Shown: positions 44,894 through 54,338, counted from the stretch's first letter. The stretch: 64,000 bases of DNA from an uncultured Acetobacteraceae bacterium (GCA_946476985.1 CAMKWS010000008.1:23921-87920), one strand, 5' to 3'. The notes: generated by a model not told the origin, from the letters alone. Numbers and translations are program-made.

Positions 44894-46318
44894 TTAGGAT
44901 GTGTGACGCTGGCGTAGGAACTGGAAGAACTCCACACCTTCACGCAGGCGACGTTTTAGCATTTGTGGATCTGTGATCATCTCTTTCAAGATGGCGCAGA
45001 TCTTGGATGGGCGGAAGTAGAATTCTTTGTAGAAGGTTTCTACGCTTTTGAAGATCTCTGTATGGGAGAGGTGAGGATAATGAAGCGGAGCAATCTGAAC
45101 ACCGTTCTCATCAATCAGCTCAGCTTCTTCAACGTTCAGCCAGCCATTTTCAGAGGCCTGTTTGTGCAGGAATGTGCCAGGATATGGCGCAGCAAGGGAT
45201 ACCTGCAAAGTATGTGGGTTGATGTCCTTTGCGTACTCAATGGTCTCGCGAATGGTTTCTTTCGTTTCACCAGGGAGCCCCACGATGAAGGTACCGTGAA
45301 TTTTAATGCCAAGTTTGTGGCAGTTGCGTGTGAATTCACGTGCCGTCTCAATACGCATACCCTTCTTGATGTTGTGAAGGATTTGCTGGTTCCCGCTTTC
45401 ATACCCAACGAGAAGAAGACGCAGGCCGTTGTCACGCAGGATTTTCAATGTCTCATAAGGGACATTCGCTTTTGCGTTACAAGACCATGTGACGCCCAGC
45501 TTACCCAGCTCACGAGCGATGGCTTCTGCACGTGGAAGGTCATCTGTGAAGGTATCATCATCGAAGAAGAATTCTTTGACTTGCGGGAAGTATTTCATCG
45601 CAAGTTTGATTTCTTCAGCTACATGCTCAGGGCTACGTGTACGGTAGCGATGCCCACCGACTGTTTGTGGCCATAGGCAGAATGTGCAGCGAGACTTACA
45701 ACCACGACCTGTATAGATAGAGATGTAAGGGTGCTTTAGGTAGCCGATGAAGTAATCTTCAATTTTTAGATCGCGTTTATAGACTTCCGTGACAAATGGA
45801 AGGCTATCCATGTCTTCAATCATCGCGCGGTCTTTATTAGTGATGATCTCACCGTTTTCATTGCGCCATGTGATACCATCAACTTCAGCCAGAGGTTTAC
45901 CCTCTGCGATTTCTTTAATGGTATAGTCGAATTCATTGCGTGCTACGAAATCGATAGGGCTGCCCTGTGCGAGACTTTCATCAGGTTGAACAGCTACTTT
46001 TGCACCAACCATGCCGATCTTTAGCTTAGGGTTGGCTTCTTTCAGCATGCGTGCCACGCGCACGTCAGATGGGAAGGACGGAGTAGATGTGTGCATGATA
46101 ACGAGATCACGCTCTTTCACGTCCTCTAAAATAGGCTCCATGCCCATTTTGGCAGGTGGAGCATCAATCAGGCGAGAACCAGGGACCATTGCTGCAGGTT
46201 GGGCAAGCCACGTTGGGTACCAGAAAGAACGAATTTCACGTTTTGCCTGGTAACGTGAGCCCGCGCCTCCGTCGAAACCATCAAATGATGGGGGCTGCAG
46301 AAATAGTGTTCTCAACAT
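44894..46318 (-). CDS. hpnJ: Hopanoid biosynthesis radical SAM protein HpnJ
   Basis: A 474-residue B12-binding-type radical SAM enzyme. The iron-sulfur motif is C207-x3-C211-x2-C214 (GCKSRCTFC), followed by FFFDDDTFTDDLP and LVGYESGNQQIL. HpnJ forms the cyclitol ether head group of bacteriohopanetetrol from the glucosaminyl precursor made by HpnI/HpnK (established for Burkholderia, as I recall). ATG 46318 (MLRTLFLQPPSFDG) matches the family start and follows AGGAGTG; the open frame to 46456 is a fortuitous extension. Confidence 0.94.
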   Translation of the reverse strand: MLRTLFLQPPSFDGFDGGAGSRYQAKREIRSFWYPTWLAQPAAMVPGSRLIDAPPAKMGMEPILEDVKERDLVIMHTSTPSFPSDVRVARMLKEANPKLKIGMVGAKVAVQPDESLAQGSPIDFVARNEFDYTIKEIAEGKPLAEVDGITWRNENGEIITNKDRAMIEDMDSLPFVTEVYKRDLKIEDYFIGYLKHPYISIYTGRGCKSRCTFCLWPQTVGGHRYRTRSPEHVAEEIKLAMKYFPQVKEFFFDDDTFTDDLPRAEAIARELGKLGVTWSCNAKANVPYETLKILRDNGLRLLLVGYESGNQQILHNIKKGMRIETAREFTRNCHKLGIKIHGTFIVGLPGETKETIRETIEYAKDINPHTLQVSLAAPYPGTFLHKQASENGWLNVEEAELIDENGVQIAPLHYPHLSHTEIFKSVETFYKEFYFRPSKICAILKEMITDPQMLKRRLREGVEFFQFLRQRHTS

Positions 46319-46398
46319 GAACGGACACTCCTGATTTGTCTGGCCTGTCAACGCCGATTTCGTTGACCAGGGGAGGGCGTGATACGATTTGGGCCCCT

Positions 46399-47577
46399 TT
46401 ATAAGGACTTTGAAAGGTTTTTGCCACGGGTGATATGCATTGTTTGTCCTCGCCATGCAACGCGAGACCCACTTGCACTACCAAACATAACGCATGCCGA
46501 CATCCAGTCCCGTAGGGGGAGGAAGGGGAAAAAACCTGGTAAACTGCAGTTTGTTAAGCGTCCGATATAATATGTGGTGACATATCGACATAGCCAACCT
46601 GCAAGAAAAATACTCCATGCAATAGGGCTATATGGTGCAAAAAGGACACAAATGCCTCCCCAGAAGAGAGGGAGTTGCAAAGAAGATAAACCATAACCGA
46701 GAGGTTCAACGCTGCGAACTGTGCGGCCCCATCGCAATTCATGGCTGAAAAGATCTTTAAGACGCTTCTCGGCAACAGTTGTGTGGCACAGCGTTGGTGC
46801 GAGAGCGATATCCCCGCCATTATGCCGGATAAGCTGCCCAAGAGTTGCATCGTCCGCTACATGGTCAACAAGTGCTTCAAAGCCACCAATTTTTTTAAGG
46901 TCCTTTGTACGAAGGGCCATTGTGGCACCGAGGCAATCTTGGCGGCCCATGAGGCGTGATATCATAACGCCAGGAAGAAAATTGGCGTTAATACTATGGG
47001 CTCCAAATTGACGAATGATATTTTTGCTAGCAGGCAACCCAGCATAGAGGGTGGTGACAAGCTGAACATTGTTCTTCTCAAGAGTTGAGACAACGCTCTC
47101 TATATAGTCTGTACTAACATGGATATCAGAGTCGGAGATGATGAAGATGTCATGCTTACAGGCCTTATGCATGTTGATAAGGTTGCCAACTTTGCGATTA
47201 GGGCCGTGTAGTGAGGCATCTACTACTACAGCGACATCTCTTTGTGGATAACGTTGCTGGAGGCGCTTAACGATCGTTAAAGCGGGGTCGTCTTGGCTGT
47301 GAAGGCCAAAGACAATTTGATAATTGGGGTAGTTCTGTAGAAAAAGACTTTCCAGTGCCTCTTCGAGGAGTGGCTCATCGCCATGCAGAGGTTTTAGAAC
47401 TGTGACGCCGGGGAGGGAAGCCTCTAGCGTAGGAGCTTCTTTAGGAGTTTTTAAAGAGGGAAGTTGGATGTTGCGGCAGAAGCGCGTGAGTAGAACACTC
47501 CCGATAATTCCTTGGGCATGTCCGGCAAGAGAGAGTGCGCCACTAATGGATGATGCTACAGTAAGCAGGATGGACAT
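46399..47577 (-). CDS. hpnI: Hopanoid glycosyltransferase HpnI
   Basis: A 392-residue membrane glycosyltransferase of the ceramide-glucosyltransferase type (GT21/GT2). An N-terminal hydrophobic segment precedes VTVLKPLHGDEP, the donor motif ISDSDIHV, LGATMALRT and the acceptor-side motif ELRWGRTVR (Q/E-x-x-R-W). Hydrophobic segments near the C-terminus (SLQLPLFWGGICVLFAPY) anchor it. HpnI adds N-acetylglucosamine to bacteriohopanetetrol. It lies between hpnM and hpnJ on the same strand. Confidence 0.92.
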   Translation of the reverse strand: MSILLTVASSISGALSLAGHAQGIIGSVLLTRFCRNIQLPSLKTPKEAPTLEASLPGVTVLKPLHGDEPLLEEALESLFLQNYPNYQIVFGLHSQDDPALTIVKRLQQRYPQRDVAVVVDASLHGPNRKVGNLINMHKACKHDIFIISDSDIHVSTDYIESVVSTLEKNNVQLVTTLYAGLPASKNIIRQFGAHSINANFLPGVMISRLMGRQDCLGATMALRTKDLKKIGGFEALVDHVADDATLGQLIRHNGGDIALAPTLCHTTVAEKRLKDLFSHELRWGRTVRSVEPLGYGLSSLQLPLFWGGICVLFAPYSPIAWSIFLAGWLCRYVTTYYIGRLTNCSLPGFFPFLPLRDWMSACVMFGSASGSRVAWRGQTMHITRGKNLSKSL

Positions 47578-47745
47578 TAGTAGGAGAACCCTTTTGTTCT
47601 GCGGTTGGAAAAGGGCTGTATTTTTATAAATGCGGGCATGCGTAGAGGCTGGGCAAGCTGTGGGAGTACTTGCCGGTTGAGTGCGAGTCGAATGACTCGC
47701 TTTTGTTGAGGTGGAGAGATCAGGAAGTTAAGAGGCATTCGCGCG

Positions 47746-48414
47746 TTATTCGTGCAGGAAGTCATCTGCTTTTTTGATGAGAGTGCGCGCTAGGCCGCTG
47801 GCTCCGCTTTGGTTGAAAATGGCTTTAAAATCTGCGCGCTGTGCGGCGACCTGGCTAATATGACCATTTAAAAGAATATCGGTGATTTGCCAGCCTGCGT
47901 CATTATGCACCATGACATAGTCAATTGGTGTGGCGTCTGTTGCGGGTGCGGCTTTGTTTCCGATCGTGGTATGAACAAGCGTTTTCCCTGCGGAGGCCTG
48001 CTCAGTACTTGGTGCAATGACAAATGCAGCATCTGTACCGGGCTTAAAGGTGGATGCGTAGCGAGCCACGGTGAAGCGTTTGAAAGCTGCAACAAGGTCG
48101 TTACGTTCATTCTCCGCCAGGCTATCATAATGAAGGCCAATTGAGCGTTTGAGAATGGCATTCATATCAAATGTCTGCTCAACAGCAGGGGTGATCATAG
48201 CAATGCGTTTTGAGATATCGCTGCCGGAATGTTCCGCTTTATTTAAAGCATCATAAAGCTGGCTGATGGGCGCTTGTGGTGTGCCCGATGCTGGAGAGAT
48301 GGATGAAGCTGCAAGAGCTGGCGCTGTATAGACCGCAATAGCCGCAGGCATGGCGAACATAATATTAGCCAAGAAGACAGCTTTGCTGAAGGAGAACGTA
48401 AAACGTTGGGTCAT
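47746..48414 (-). CDS. hpnM: HpnM/MlaC-like periplasmic lipid-binding protein
   Basis: About 222 residues. A signal peptide (FANIMF-type hydrophobic run ending in APALAA) is followed by the Ttg2/MlaC fold: FDMNAILKRSIGLHYDSL, FKRFTVARYASTF, then VMVHNDAGWQITDILLNG and HISQVAAQRADFKAIF. MlaC proteins carry phospholipids between membranes; HpnM is the hopanoid-cluster version and may move hopanoids, though this is not proven. The start is unsure (ATG 48450, 48426 or 48414). It is first in the hpnM-hpnI-hpnJ-hpnK run. Confidence 0.87.
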   Translation of the reverse strand: MTQRFTFSFSKAVFLANIMFAMPAAIAVYTAPALAASSISPASGTPQAPISQLYDALNKAEHSGSDISKRIAMITPAVEQTFDMNAILKRSIGLHYDSLAENERNDLVAAFKRFTVARYASTFKPGTDAAFVIAPSTEQASAGKTLVHTTIGNKAAPATDATPIDYVMVHNDAGWQITDILLNGHISQVAAQRADFKAIFNQSGASGLARTLIKKADDFLHE

Positions 48415-48609
48415 GGATATGCTCATCCTCTCATGTGCATGTTTATGCAAGGGGGGCAGGGATAATTGGGGAATGTGAAGGAGAAATTCGGGCAGGATTT
48501 CATATAGCTGTGATGAATATGTAACAGTTCAACCGAGATTATAGCGCATTACCGCTGAATGGACGAGCTTACAAGGGGTATGGCAGCCATTCCCTCTTAA
48601 TCTTTGGCC

Positions 48610-48633
48610 TATAATGCCTTTCTTAGGGCCCTA
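48610..48633 (+). promoter_or_regulatory. Likely -10 box and palindrome ahead of hpnH
   Basis: A perfect TATAAT (48610-48615) with a poor -35 is followed by the 10-bp palindrome TAGGGCCCTA (48624-48633) close to the expected transcript start. This implies a leader of about 175 bases before hpnH. The divergent gap 48415-48799 holds no gene I can support. Confidence 0.4.
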
Positions 48634-48799
48634 GCATGGTTGCATTTTTGCTCGGCTTCTGCAAAGGACGTGGCGAGACTCAACTTGTTTTGCAGAGTCC
48701 ATGCTATTTATGCCTGTCGGTTCGTTTGAAATGGATGATAGGTAACGGGTATTGTAAGTAACACAATGTAGCCCGAAAGAGAGTTATCAGAGGATTGTA

Positions 48800-49993
48800 A
48801 TGGCCGTACCATTGATGCAGGCTGTCCGAGTTGGACGGTACGTTCTCAAGCAGCACCTTACAGGACGCAAGCGCTATCCGCTGGTGCTGATGCTTGAGCC
48901 GCTGTTCCGCTGCAATCTGGCTTGCGCAGGTTGTGGTAAGATTGATTATCCAGCAAAAATTCTCAATCAACGGATGAGCTATCAAGAGTGTCTTGATGCT
49001 GATACTGAGGCTGGCGCTCCTGTGATTGCTATCGCTGGTGGTGAACCTCTTCTGCATAAAGAGATGCCGCAAATTGTTGAGGGGCTGGTTGCACGTAAGA
49101 AGTATGTCTATTTGTGCACAAATGCTCTGTTGCTTGAGAAGAAGATTGATGACTACAAGCCATCACCTTTTTTCTCATGGGATGTCCACCTTGATGGCGA
49201 CCAGCAAATGCATGATTCTTCTGTGTGTCAGGAGGGTGTATTTGAGCGCGCTGTTAAAGCTATTAAATTGGCAAAAGCTAAGGGCTTCCGTGTCTCTATT
49301 AACTGCACATTGTTTGATGGTGTAAAACCAGAGCGTGTTGCGGCCTTCTTTGATGAAGTGATGAAGCTTGGGATTGATGGTGTGATGACAGCACCTGGCT
49401 ACGCTTATGAGCGTGCGCCAGACCAAGAACACTTCTTGAATCGTCAAAAAACGAAGAAGCTTTTCAGAGATATATTCCGTTTGGGTAAAGGGCATAAATG
49501 GCGCTTTACGCAATCTCCGTTATTTTTGAACTTCTTGGCGGGGAATGAGACATATCATTGTACCCCATGGGGTAAGCCGTTGCGTACGGTCTTTGGGTGG
49601 CAGCGGCCTTGTTACCTTTTGGGTGAAGGCTATGCGAAAACCTTTAAAGAGCTGATGGATGATACCGCATGGGATCAGTATGGAACAGGAGCGTATGAGA
49701 AATGCGCTGATTGTATGGTCCATTCTGGTTATGAATCCACAGCCGTGATGGATGCGGTGCGTCGTCCGTTCCATTTCATCAAGGTTGCTCTTTCCGGCCC
49801 GGAAACAGAAAAGCCAATGGCTCCAGAGATTTCTTTGGAGAATCAACGCCCAGCTTCTTATAGCTATGATGATGAGGTTGCGAAGCAGCTGAAACGCATC
49901 GAGGGTGAAGAAGCATCCAAAGGCAAGCCTGCTCGTGGCCCTCGTGTACGCATCAATGGTCGTTCAGACGACACAGTTGCTGCGGCTAAATAA
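48800..49993 (+). CDS. hpnH: Hopanoid C35 radical SAM enzyme HpnH
   Basis: A 397-residue radical SAM protein that joins an adenosyl group to diploptene, giving adenosylhopane, the first side-chain step. The iron-sulfur motif is C38-x3-C42-x2-C45 (RCNLACAGC), and the family blocks IAIAGGEPLLHKE and YLCTNALLLEKK follow. A C-terminal cysteine region (YEKCADCMVHSGYE) is also typical. Codon use suggests high expression. It is divergent from the hpnM-I-J-K run. Core genes such as shc and hpnG are not in the window. Confidence 0.95.
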   Translation: MAVPLMQAVRVGRYVLKQHLTGRKRYPLVLMLEPLFRCNLACAGCGKIDYPAKILNQRMSYQECLDADTEAGAPVIAIAGGEPLLHKEMPQIVEGLVARKKYVYLCTNALLLEKKIDDYKPSPFFSWDVHLDGDQQMHDSSVCQEGVFERAVKAIKLAKAKGFRVSINCTLFDGVKPERVAAFFDEVMKLGIDGVMTAPGYAYERAPDQEHFLNRQKTKKLFRDIFRLGKGHKWRFTQSPLFLNFLAGNETYHCTPWGKPLRTVFGWQRPCYLLGEGYAKTFKELMDDTAWDQYGTGAYEKCADCMVHSGYESTAVMDAVRRPFHFIKVALSGPETEKPMAPEISLENQRPASYSYDDEVAKQLKRIEGEEASKGKPARGPRVRINGRSDDTVAAAK

Positions 49994-50072
49994 GAACTAT
50001 TAGAGTTATCCTGCTCTGAGCGTTGTATTCCAGACTTGTGGGATATGATGTATCAGGGCAGGGTATTTTTTT

Positions 50073-51365
50073 ATGATCATTCCACTTTTAACAATCGTTC
50101 TTCTGATCCTCCTGAATGGTGTTTTTGCGACAGGGGAGCTTGCCCTTATTTCAGCCAAGAAGGCGCGGCTGGCCCATTTGGCGCAGGAGAAAGTTGCGGG
50201 AGCGGAGCGGGCGTTAAAGCTAGCTGAGCACCCTCAGACCTTCTTACCAACTGTGCAGATAGGCATGACGCTTGTCTCTATCTTGGAAGGGGCTTTCGGT
50301 GGAACGCAGATTGAAGAAACTGTTCGTCACCTTATCGAACGTTGGGCGTTACTGCGGCCATTCGCTGGTGAGCTGTCTATTGTTCTGGTTGTTGCTTTAA
50401 TAACAGGTGCAATGCTGGTTTTTGGGGAATTGGTGCCGAAGCAAATTGCCTTACAACATCCGGAGCGGATAGCGATCCGTCTTTCGGCGGCATTGTTAGT
50501 TTTGGGGTGGATAACTAAGCCGGTTGTATGGTTGCTTAATCAAACATCCGACCTTGTGCTGCGTGTTATGCGGATTGGGGCCCTCCCAAGGGCTGCAGTG
50601 ACGGAAGAGGAGTTAAAAGCCGTTCTGCGTGAGGGGATGCAGGCGGGGATTTTGGAGACAGAAGAGCGTGCGATGATTGAGCGTTTGCTTCGTCTCGCAG
50701 ACCGCCCCGTAAGGGCGATTATGACGCCTCGTAACGAACTCTTTTGGATTGACCGTAATGCGAGTGAGGAAACACTCATTAGAAAGCTGCGGCAGTCGTC
50801 TCATGGGCGTATTGTCGTCTGTGAAGGTGATGTGGATCACCCTGTTGGGGTTATGTTGGCAAAAGATGTGATGGATCGCTTGCTGCTTGGGTTGCCTCTT
50901 TCAATTGATGCAGTATTGCGTAAGCCGCCAGCAATTCCAGATAGTCTTACTGCTCAAGGTATGATCGAACGCTTAAAGGGGATCTCTTTGGGGATTGTCT
51001 TTGTGTTTGATGAATATGGCTCGTTTGAAGGTATTGTTACGCCTTCAGATGTGTTTGAGGCTATTACAGGAGATGATACCTTAGAGGCCTATATGTTGCA
51101 GAGAGCCGAGGCTAGCGGGAAAGAAGAGTATATCTTTGACGGCGTGATGCCTGCGGATGATGTATGTGCGCGGCTGGATATTCCTACTTTGCCAGAGGCG
51201 GGGAGCTATCACACGTTAGGTGGGGCATTAATGGCATTGCTACGTCGTGTCCCAGCGAAGGGCGATAAGGTTGTTTGTGCAGGGTGGTTATTCGAGGTTT
51301 TAGAGATGGAACGCCGACGTGTAACGCGGGTGAAGGTAAGCCGTCGTGCTCTGGCTGAGAATTGA
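50073..51365 (+). CDS. CNNM/CorC-type membrane protein with CBS pair
   Basis: A 430-residue protein of the hemolysin-C/YtfL family. The DUF21 membrane domain (about 1-200) begins LTIVLLILLNGVFATGELAL and holds LVFGELVPKQIALQHPERIA. Two CBS motifs lie at about 210-330 (VRAIMTPRNELFWID; SFEGIVTPSDVFEAITGD), and a C-terminal CorC/HlyC domain at about 350-425. Members move or sense magnesium/cobalt; the older name hemolysin is misleading. It is a single gene with only a weak hairpin (51371-51391) after it. Confidence 0.9.
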   Translation: MIIPLLTIVLLILLNGVFATGELALISAKKARLAHLAQEKVAGAERALKLAEHPQTFLPTVQIGMTLVSILEGAFGGTQIEETVRHLIERWALLRPFAGELSIVLVVALITGAMLVFGELVPKQIALQHPERIAIRLSAALLVLGWITKPVVWLLNQTSDLVLRVMRIGALPRAAVTEEELKAVLREGMQAGILETEERAMIERLLRLADRPVRAIMTPRNELFWIDRNASEETLIRKLRQSSHGRIVVCEGDVDHPVGVMLAKDVMDRLLLGLPLSIDAVLRKPPAIPDSLTAQGMIERLKGISLGIVFVFDEYGSFEGIVTPSDVFEAITGDDTLEAYMLQRAEASGKEEYIFDGVMPADDVCARLDIPTLPEAGSYHTLGGALMALLRRVPAKGDKVVCAGWLFEVLEMERRRVTRVKVSRRALAEN

Positions 51366-51431
51366 CTTTAAGGCTTATAAATAAGCTTTTAATAACCCAT
51401 TGTTCTCGACTAAGTGGAGAAGGGGAATAAT

Positions 51432-51640
51432 TATAAATTTATCTAATTATTCCCATGGGCAATTTAATTAAATATTTATGAATAAATTAATATTTTTCCA
51501 ATAACACTTTGTTTGTGAGCGTTTTTTATAAAAAAACCATCAACTCTGCCTTGGCTATCTTTTTATAGCCCGATATATACCAGGGCGGTCACCTCCCTTG
51601 GACCGTGTCGTTGTGGAGCGGTGAGGTGGGGTGAGGCGCT
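51432..51640 (+). promoter_or_regulatory. A/T-rich dksA upstream region with possible leader structure
   Basis: 51432-51545 is markedly A/T-rich compared with its surroundings. It is followed by CGGTC...GACCG arms (51586-51605), whose loop contains ACCTCCCTT, an anti-Shine-Dalgarno-like string, and by a G-rich GTGAGGTGGGG at 51620-51630. CACCTC can pair with GAGGTG. This may be a regulated dksA leader or only chance. Confidence 0.3.
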
Positions 51641-51657
51641 ACGATAGGGGGTTGCGC

Positions 51658-52071
51658 ATGATCACACTTTCACCTGACTATCGCCCTTCCGAGGCCGAAG
51701 AGTTTATGAATGAGCAGCAGTTGGAATATTTCCGCCAGAAGCTGCTTCATTGGAGGATGGATCTCCTGAAAGAAGCTGGTGAGACATTAGCTAGCTTGTC
51801 TGAAGGAGGAATTCATGAAGCTGACCTAGCGGACCGAGCAACCGTAGAGACTGACCGAGCTTTTGAGTTAAGAACGCGTGATCGTGCGCGAAAATTGATT
51901 ATTAAAATTGATATGGCTTTGGCTCGTATTGAAGATGGTTCATACGGTTATTGTGAGGAAACTGGTGAGCCGATTAGTTTACCACGCCTAGAAGCACGCC
52001 CCATTGCGACCTTGTCTTTAGAGGCGCAAGAACGGCATGAGCGTCATGAAAAGATCTATCGGGACGACTAA
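51658..52071 (+). CDS. dksA: RNA polymerase-binding transcription factor DksA
   Basis: A 137-residue stringent-response factor that enters the RNA polymerase secondary channel and works with ppGpp. It has a coiled-coil (EQQLEYFRQKLLHWRMDLL) with the acidic tip region DLADRATVE and a C-terminal globular part YGYCEETGEPISLPRLEARP. Only one of the four zinc cysteines of E. coli DksA remains, as in many alphaproteobacterial homologues. ATG 51658 (MITLSPDYRPSE) fits the family; the frame is open to 51631. Confidence 0.94.
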   Translation: MITLSPDYRPSEAEEFMNEQQLEYFRQKLLHWRMDLLKEAGETLASLSEGGIHEADLADRATVETDRAFELRTRDRARKLIIKIDMALARIEDGSYGYCEETGEPISLPRLEARPIATLSLEAQERHERHEKIYRDD

Positions 52072-52125
52072 AGGGGGTTGCATGACGGGGACGAACAGGT
52101 TAGTTAATCCGGCATAGACCATAGT

Positions 52126-52200
<75 letters not shown>

Positions 52201-52385
52201 TGAAGTTTTGGGCGTCTTTGCCCCAACGCAGTATGTTCTTTACTGTGCATTCCGGCTTTATGCAGAGCTTTGCTCCTGCTTTTCTACTGCCCGGGCCCTT
52301 TTTTCGGTATGTCTGCCGTATATTCCCAAAGGTTTATAGCTTTTGGTGGAAGGGGGCTGTCGTTCGTCCGCGAAAGGGACCCACT

Positions 52386-52733
52386 ATGGTAACCCTATAT
52401 GGGATTAAGAATTGTTCGACCGTAAAAAAGGCGATCACTTGGCTTGATGAACATGGGGTTGAGTTTCAGTTCCATGATTTCCGCAAAGATGGTCTGCCAC
52501 CTGAGCTTTTAGCGGAATGGGTCGCTGAGCTAGGTTGGGAGAAGCTTATTAACCGGGCAGGGATGACGTTTCGGCGTTTGGATGCCTCCCAAAAAGAAAA
52601 TCTCAATGAGGAAAAGGCTGTGTCATTAATGTTGGCCGCGCCAACTCTGATACGCCGCCCAGTATTGGTAACATCGTCTGTTACTTTAGGTTTCAAGCCT
52701 GATTTATACGAGGCGCTTTTTAAGAACACCTAG
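52386..52733 (+). CDS. ArsC/Spx-family protein (YffB-like)
   Basis: A 115-residue thioredoxin-fold protein. It begins MVTLYGIKNCSTVKKAITWLDEHG, the YffB-type start with a single active-site Cys (C10), then FHDFRKDGLPPELLAEW and a late ...TLIRRPVLVTSSVTLGFKPDLYE block. Family members are arsenate-reductase-like, but YffB-type proteins are thought to be glutathione-dependent reductases of unsettled substrate. ATG 52386 follows AAAGGGA; the open frame upstream shadows tRNA-Thr. It is a single gene. Confidence 0.88.
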   Translation: MVTLYGIKNCSTVKKAITWLDEHGVEFQFHDFRKDGLPPELLAEWVAELGWEKLINRAGMTFRRLDASQKENLNEEKAVSLMLAAPTLIRRPVLVTSSVTLGFKPDLYEALFKNT

Positions 52734-52871
52734 TGCATTTAGGTGGTTCGTCTTTTCATATCTCGTAATTGTGAAAAGACTATATGAAACCATTTTTTTA
52801 CAATTCTCTCTTGCATGTGACATGTGCATGCCTGCTATATTTTCCCGACATAGAAGGAAAAGGAAGACGCA

Positions 52872-54215
52872 ATGGCCAATCCCGACAATTCTGATAACTC
52901 TGAACAACTGGCGAACTCTCTTGGTAAACGTCACATCACGATGATCGCCTTAGGCGGTGTTGTCGGGGCAGGGTTCTTTGTTGGGTCAGCATCAGCAATT
53001 CTTAAAGTAGGGCCCGCGGTATTTGTGTCTTACATGATTGCAGGGTTGCTGATTTACCTGATCAATCTTTCTATTCGTGATCTTGCACTTCATGGTGATG
53101 GTGATAGCTCTTTTGTGAGTCAAATTCGCAAAGTGTTGGGGCGCCGTGTGGGCTTCCTCGCTGGGTGGGCGTATTGGCTAACATGGGTCATCGTGCTTGG
53201 TGCGGAGGTGATGGCCGGTGCGTCATTGCTGCATAATTATATTCATATTCCGCTCTTTCTATTAGAGTTGGCCTTGCTCGTTGTTATGACGGGTGTGAAT
53301 TTGCTCTCTGTTAAGGGGTATGGTGAGTTTGAATACTGGTTCTCTCTCACGAAACTGATTGCCATTGGTGTGTTTGCGGGCTTAGCGATTTGGGCCATCG
53401 TGCGTGGAAACATGGGGCTGGGAGCCCCTGTGCCCGTTACGCATAACCTTTTGGATTTTGGTGGTCTTCTACCTAAGGGTTGGGCGGCTATTTTGGCTGT
53501 GATTCCAACAATTGTCTTCTCCATGACAGGGAGTGAGATTGTTACTGTCGCGGCGATGGAGTCTAATGACCCAGAAGGGAACATCATTCGTATTACGCGT
53601 ACATTGGCTATACGTATTGGTGGTTTTTATTTGGTATCCATTGCTTTGATCTTGGCAAGTATGCCGTGGTCTAATATGCGCCCAACGCAGTCTCCATTTT
53701 TGTTAGTTTTGCGTCAGGTCGGTGTGCCTTATGCGGATCTTTTTGTGTGGGCTGTGATCCTGGTTGCTGTGCTTTCTACTCTTAATTCTTCATTATACGT
53801 AACGTCTCGCGTTATGTATGATATGGCAGAGAGTGAAGACGCACCGTCTTTCTTCTTAAAGATTGATCCAAAAAGTCAGCTACCACGTCGTGCGGTTTTG
53901 GTCAGTTTTGTAGGGGCTCTGTTGGTCCTGCTTTCCGCTCGTGTATCTCCCGATACGATGTTTGCTCTATTGTTGAGCCTGACAGGGACATTGATGCTGT
54001 TTAATAATCTTCTGATTATTTTAGCTCGTGTGAAGATTCATCCAGATGGTCAATGGGCGCCACGTCTGGCATGTTTCCTTCTTGCGTGTACGTTTATTGC
54101 AATGCTGTGGGTGCCAGAAACACGTAGTCAAGCAGGACTTGGTGGTGGAGCGATTGTGTTAATCTCCATTATCGGTGCGCTGCGTTATCGCAAGCTGCCT
54201 TTGTCTGATATGTGA
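52872..54215 (+). CDS. APC-superfamily amino-acid permease (AAT type)
   Basis: A 447-residue transporter with about 12 hydrophobic segments. The N-terminal signature HITMIALGGVVGAGFFVGS is the family's G-G-x-I/V-G-x-G-x-F/L-x-G motif, and WLTWVIVLGAEVMAG and LNSSLYVTSRVMYDMAE follow. It resembles GABA, proline or aromatic amino-acid permeases; the substrate cannot be fixed from sequence. AAGGAAAAGGAAG precedes the ATG. It ends at a terminator. Confidence 0.9.
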   Translation: MANPDNSDNSEQLANSLGKRHITMIALGGVVGAGFFVGSASAILKVGPAVFVSYMIAGLLIYLINLSIRDLALHGDGDSSFVSQIRKVLGRRVGFLAGWAYWLTWVIVLGAEVMAGASLLHNYIHIPLFLLELALLVVMTGVNLLSVKGYGEFEYWFSLTKLIAIGVFAGLAIWAIVRGNMGLGAPVPVTHNLLDFGGLLPKGWAAILAVIPTIVFSMTGSEIVTVAAMESNDPEGNIIRITRTLAIRIGGFYLVSIALILASMPWSNMRPTQSPFLLVLRQVGVPYADLFVWAVILVAVLSTLNSSLYVTSRVMYDMAESEDAPSFFLKIDPKSQLPRRAVLVSFVGALLVLLSARVSPDTMFALLLSLTGTLMLFNNLLIILARVKIHPDGQWAPRLACFLLACTFIAMLWVPETRSQAGLGGGAIVLISIIGALRYRKLPLSDM

Positions 54216-54286
54216 GATATATGGAGGGGGGCATTCCCTCCTCTTTCCAGAAAGGCTCTCCTGTACTGATGCCGATTATGGTAATG

Positions 54287-54309
54287 AAAAGCCCCGTTTG
54301 GGGCTTTTT
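54287..54309 (+). terminator. Intrinsic terminator after the amino-acid permease
   Basis: A perfect 9-bp stem AAAAGCCCC / GGGGCTTTT with a 4-base loop, ending in T5. Confidence 0.92.
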
Positions 54310-54338
54310 ATGTATGTGTGAGGCGAGGGTGCGCTCTC

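Noticed and set aside
44963..45676. 237-residue + strand ORF inside hpnJ
   Set aside because: Shadow of hpnJ on the opposite strand; no start signal and no domain.
47683..47700. GCGAGTC-GAAT-GACTCGC hairpin with TTTT between hpnM and hpnI
   Set aside because: The T-run is on the + strand, where no gene ends; on the coding - strand no T-run follows, so it is not an operon terminator. Left as a possible structural element.
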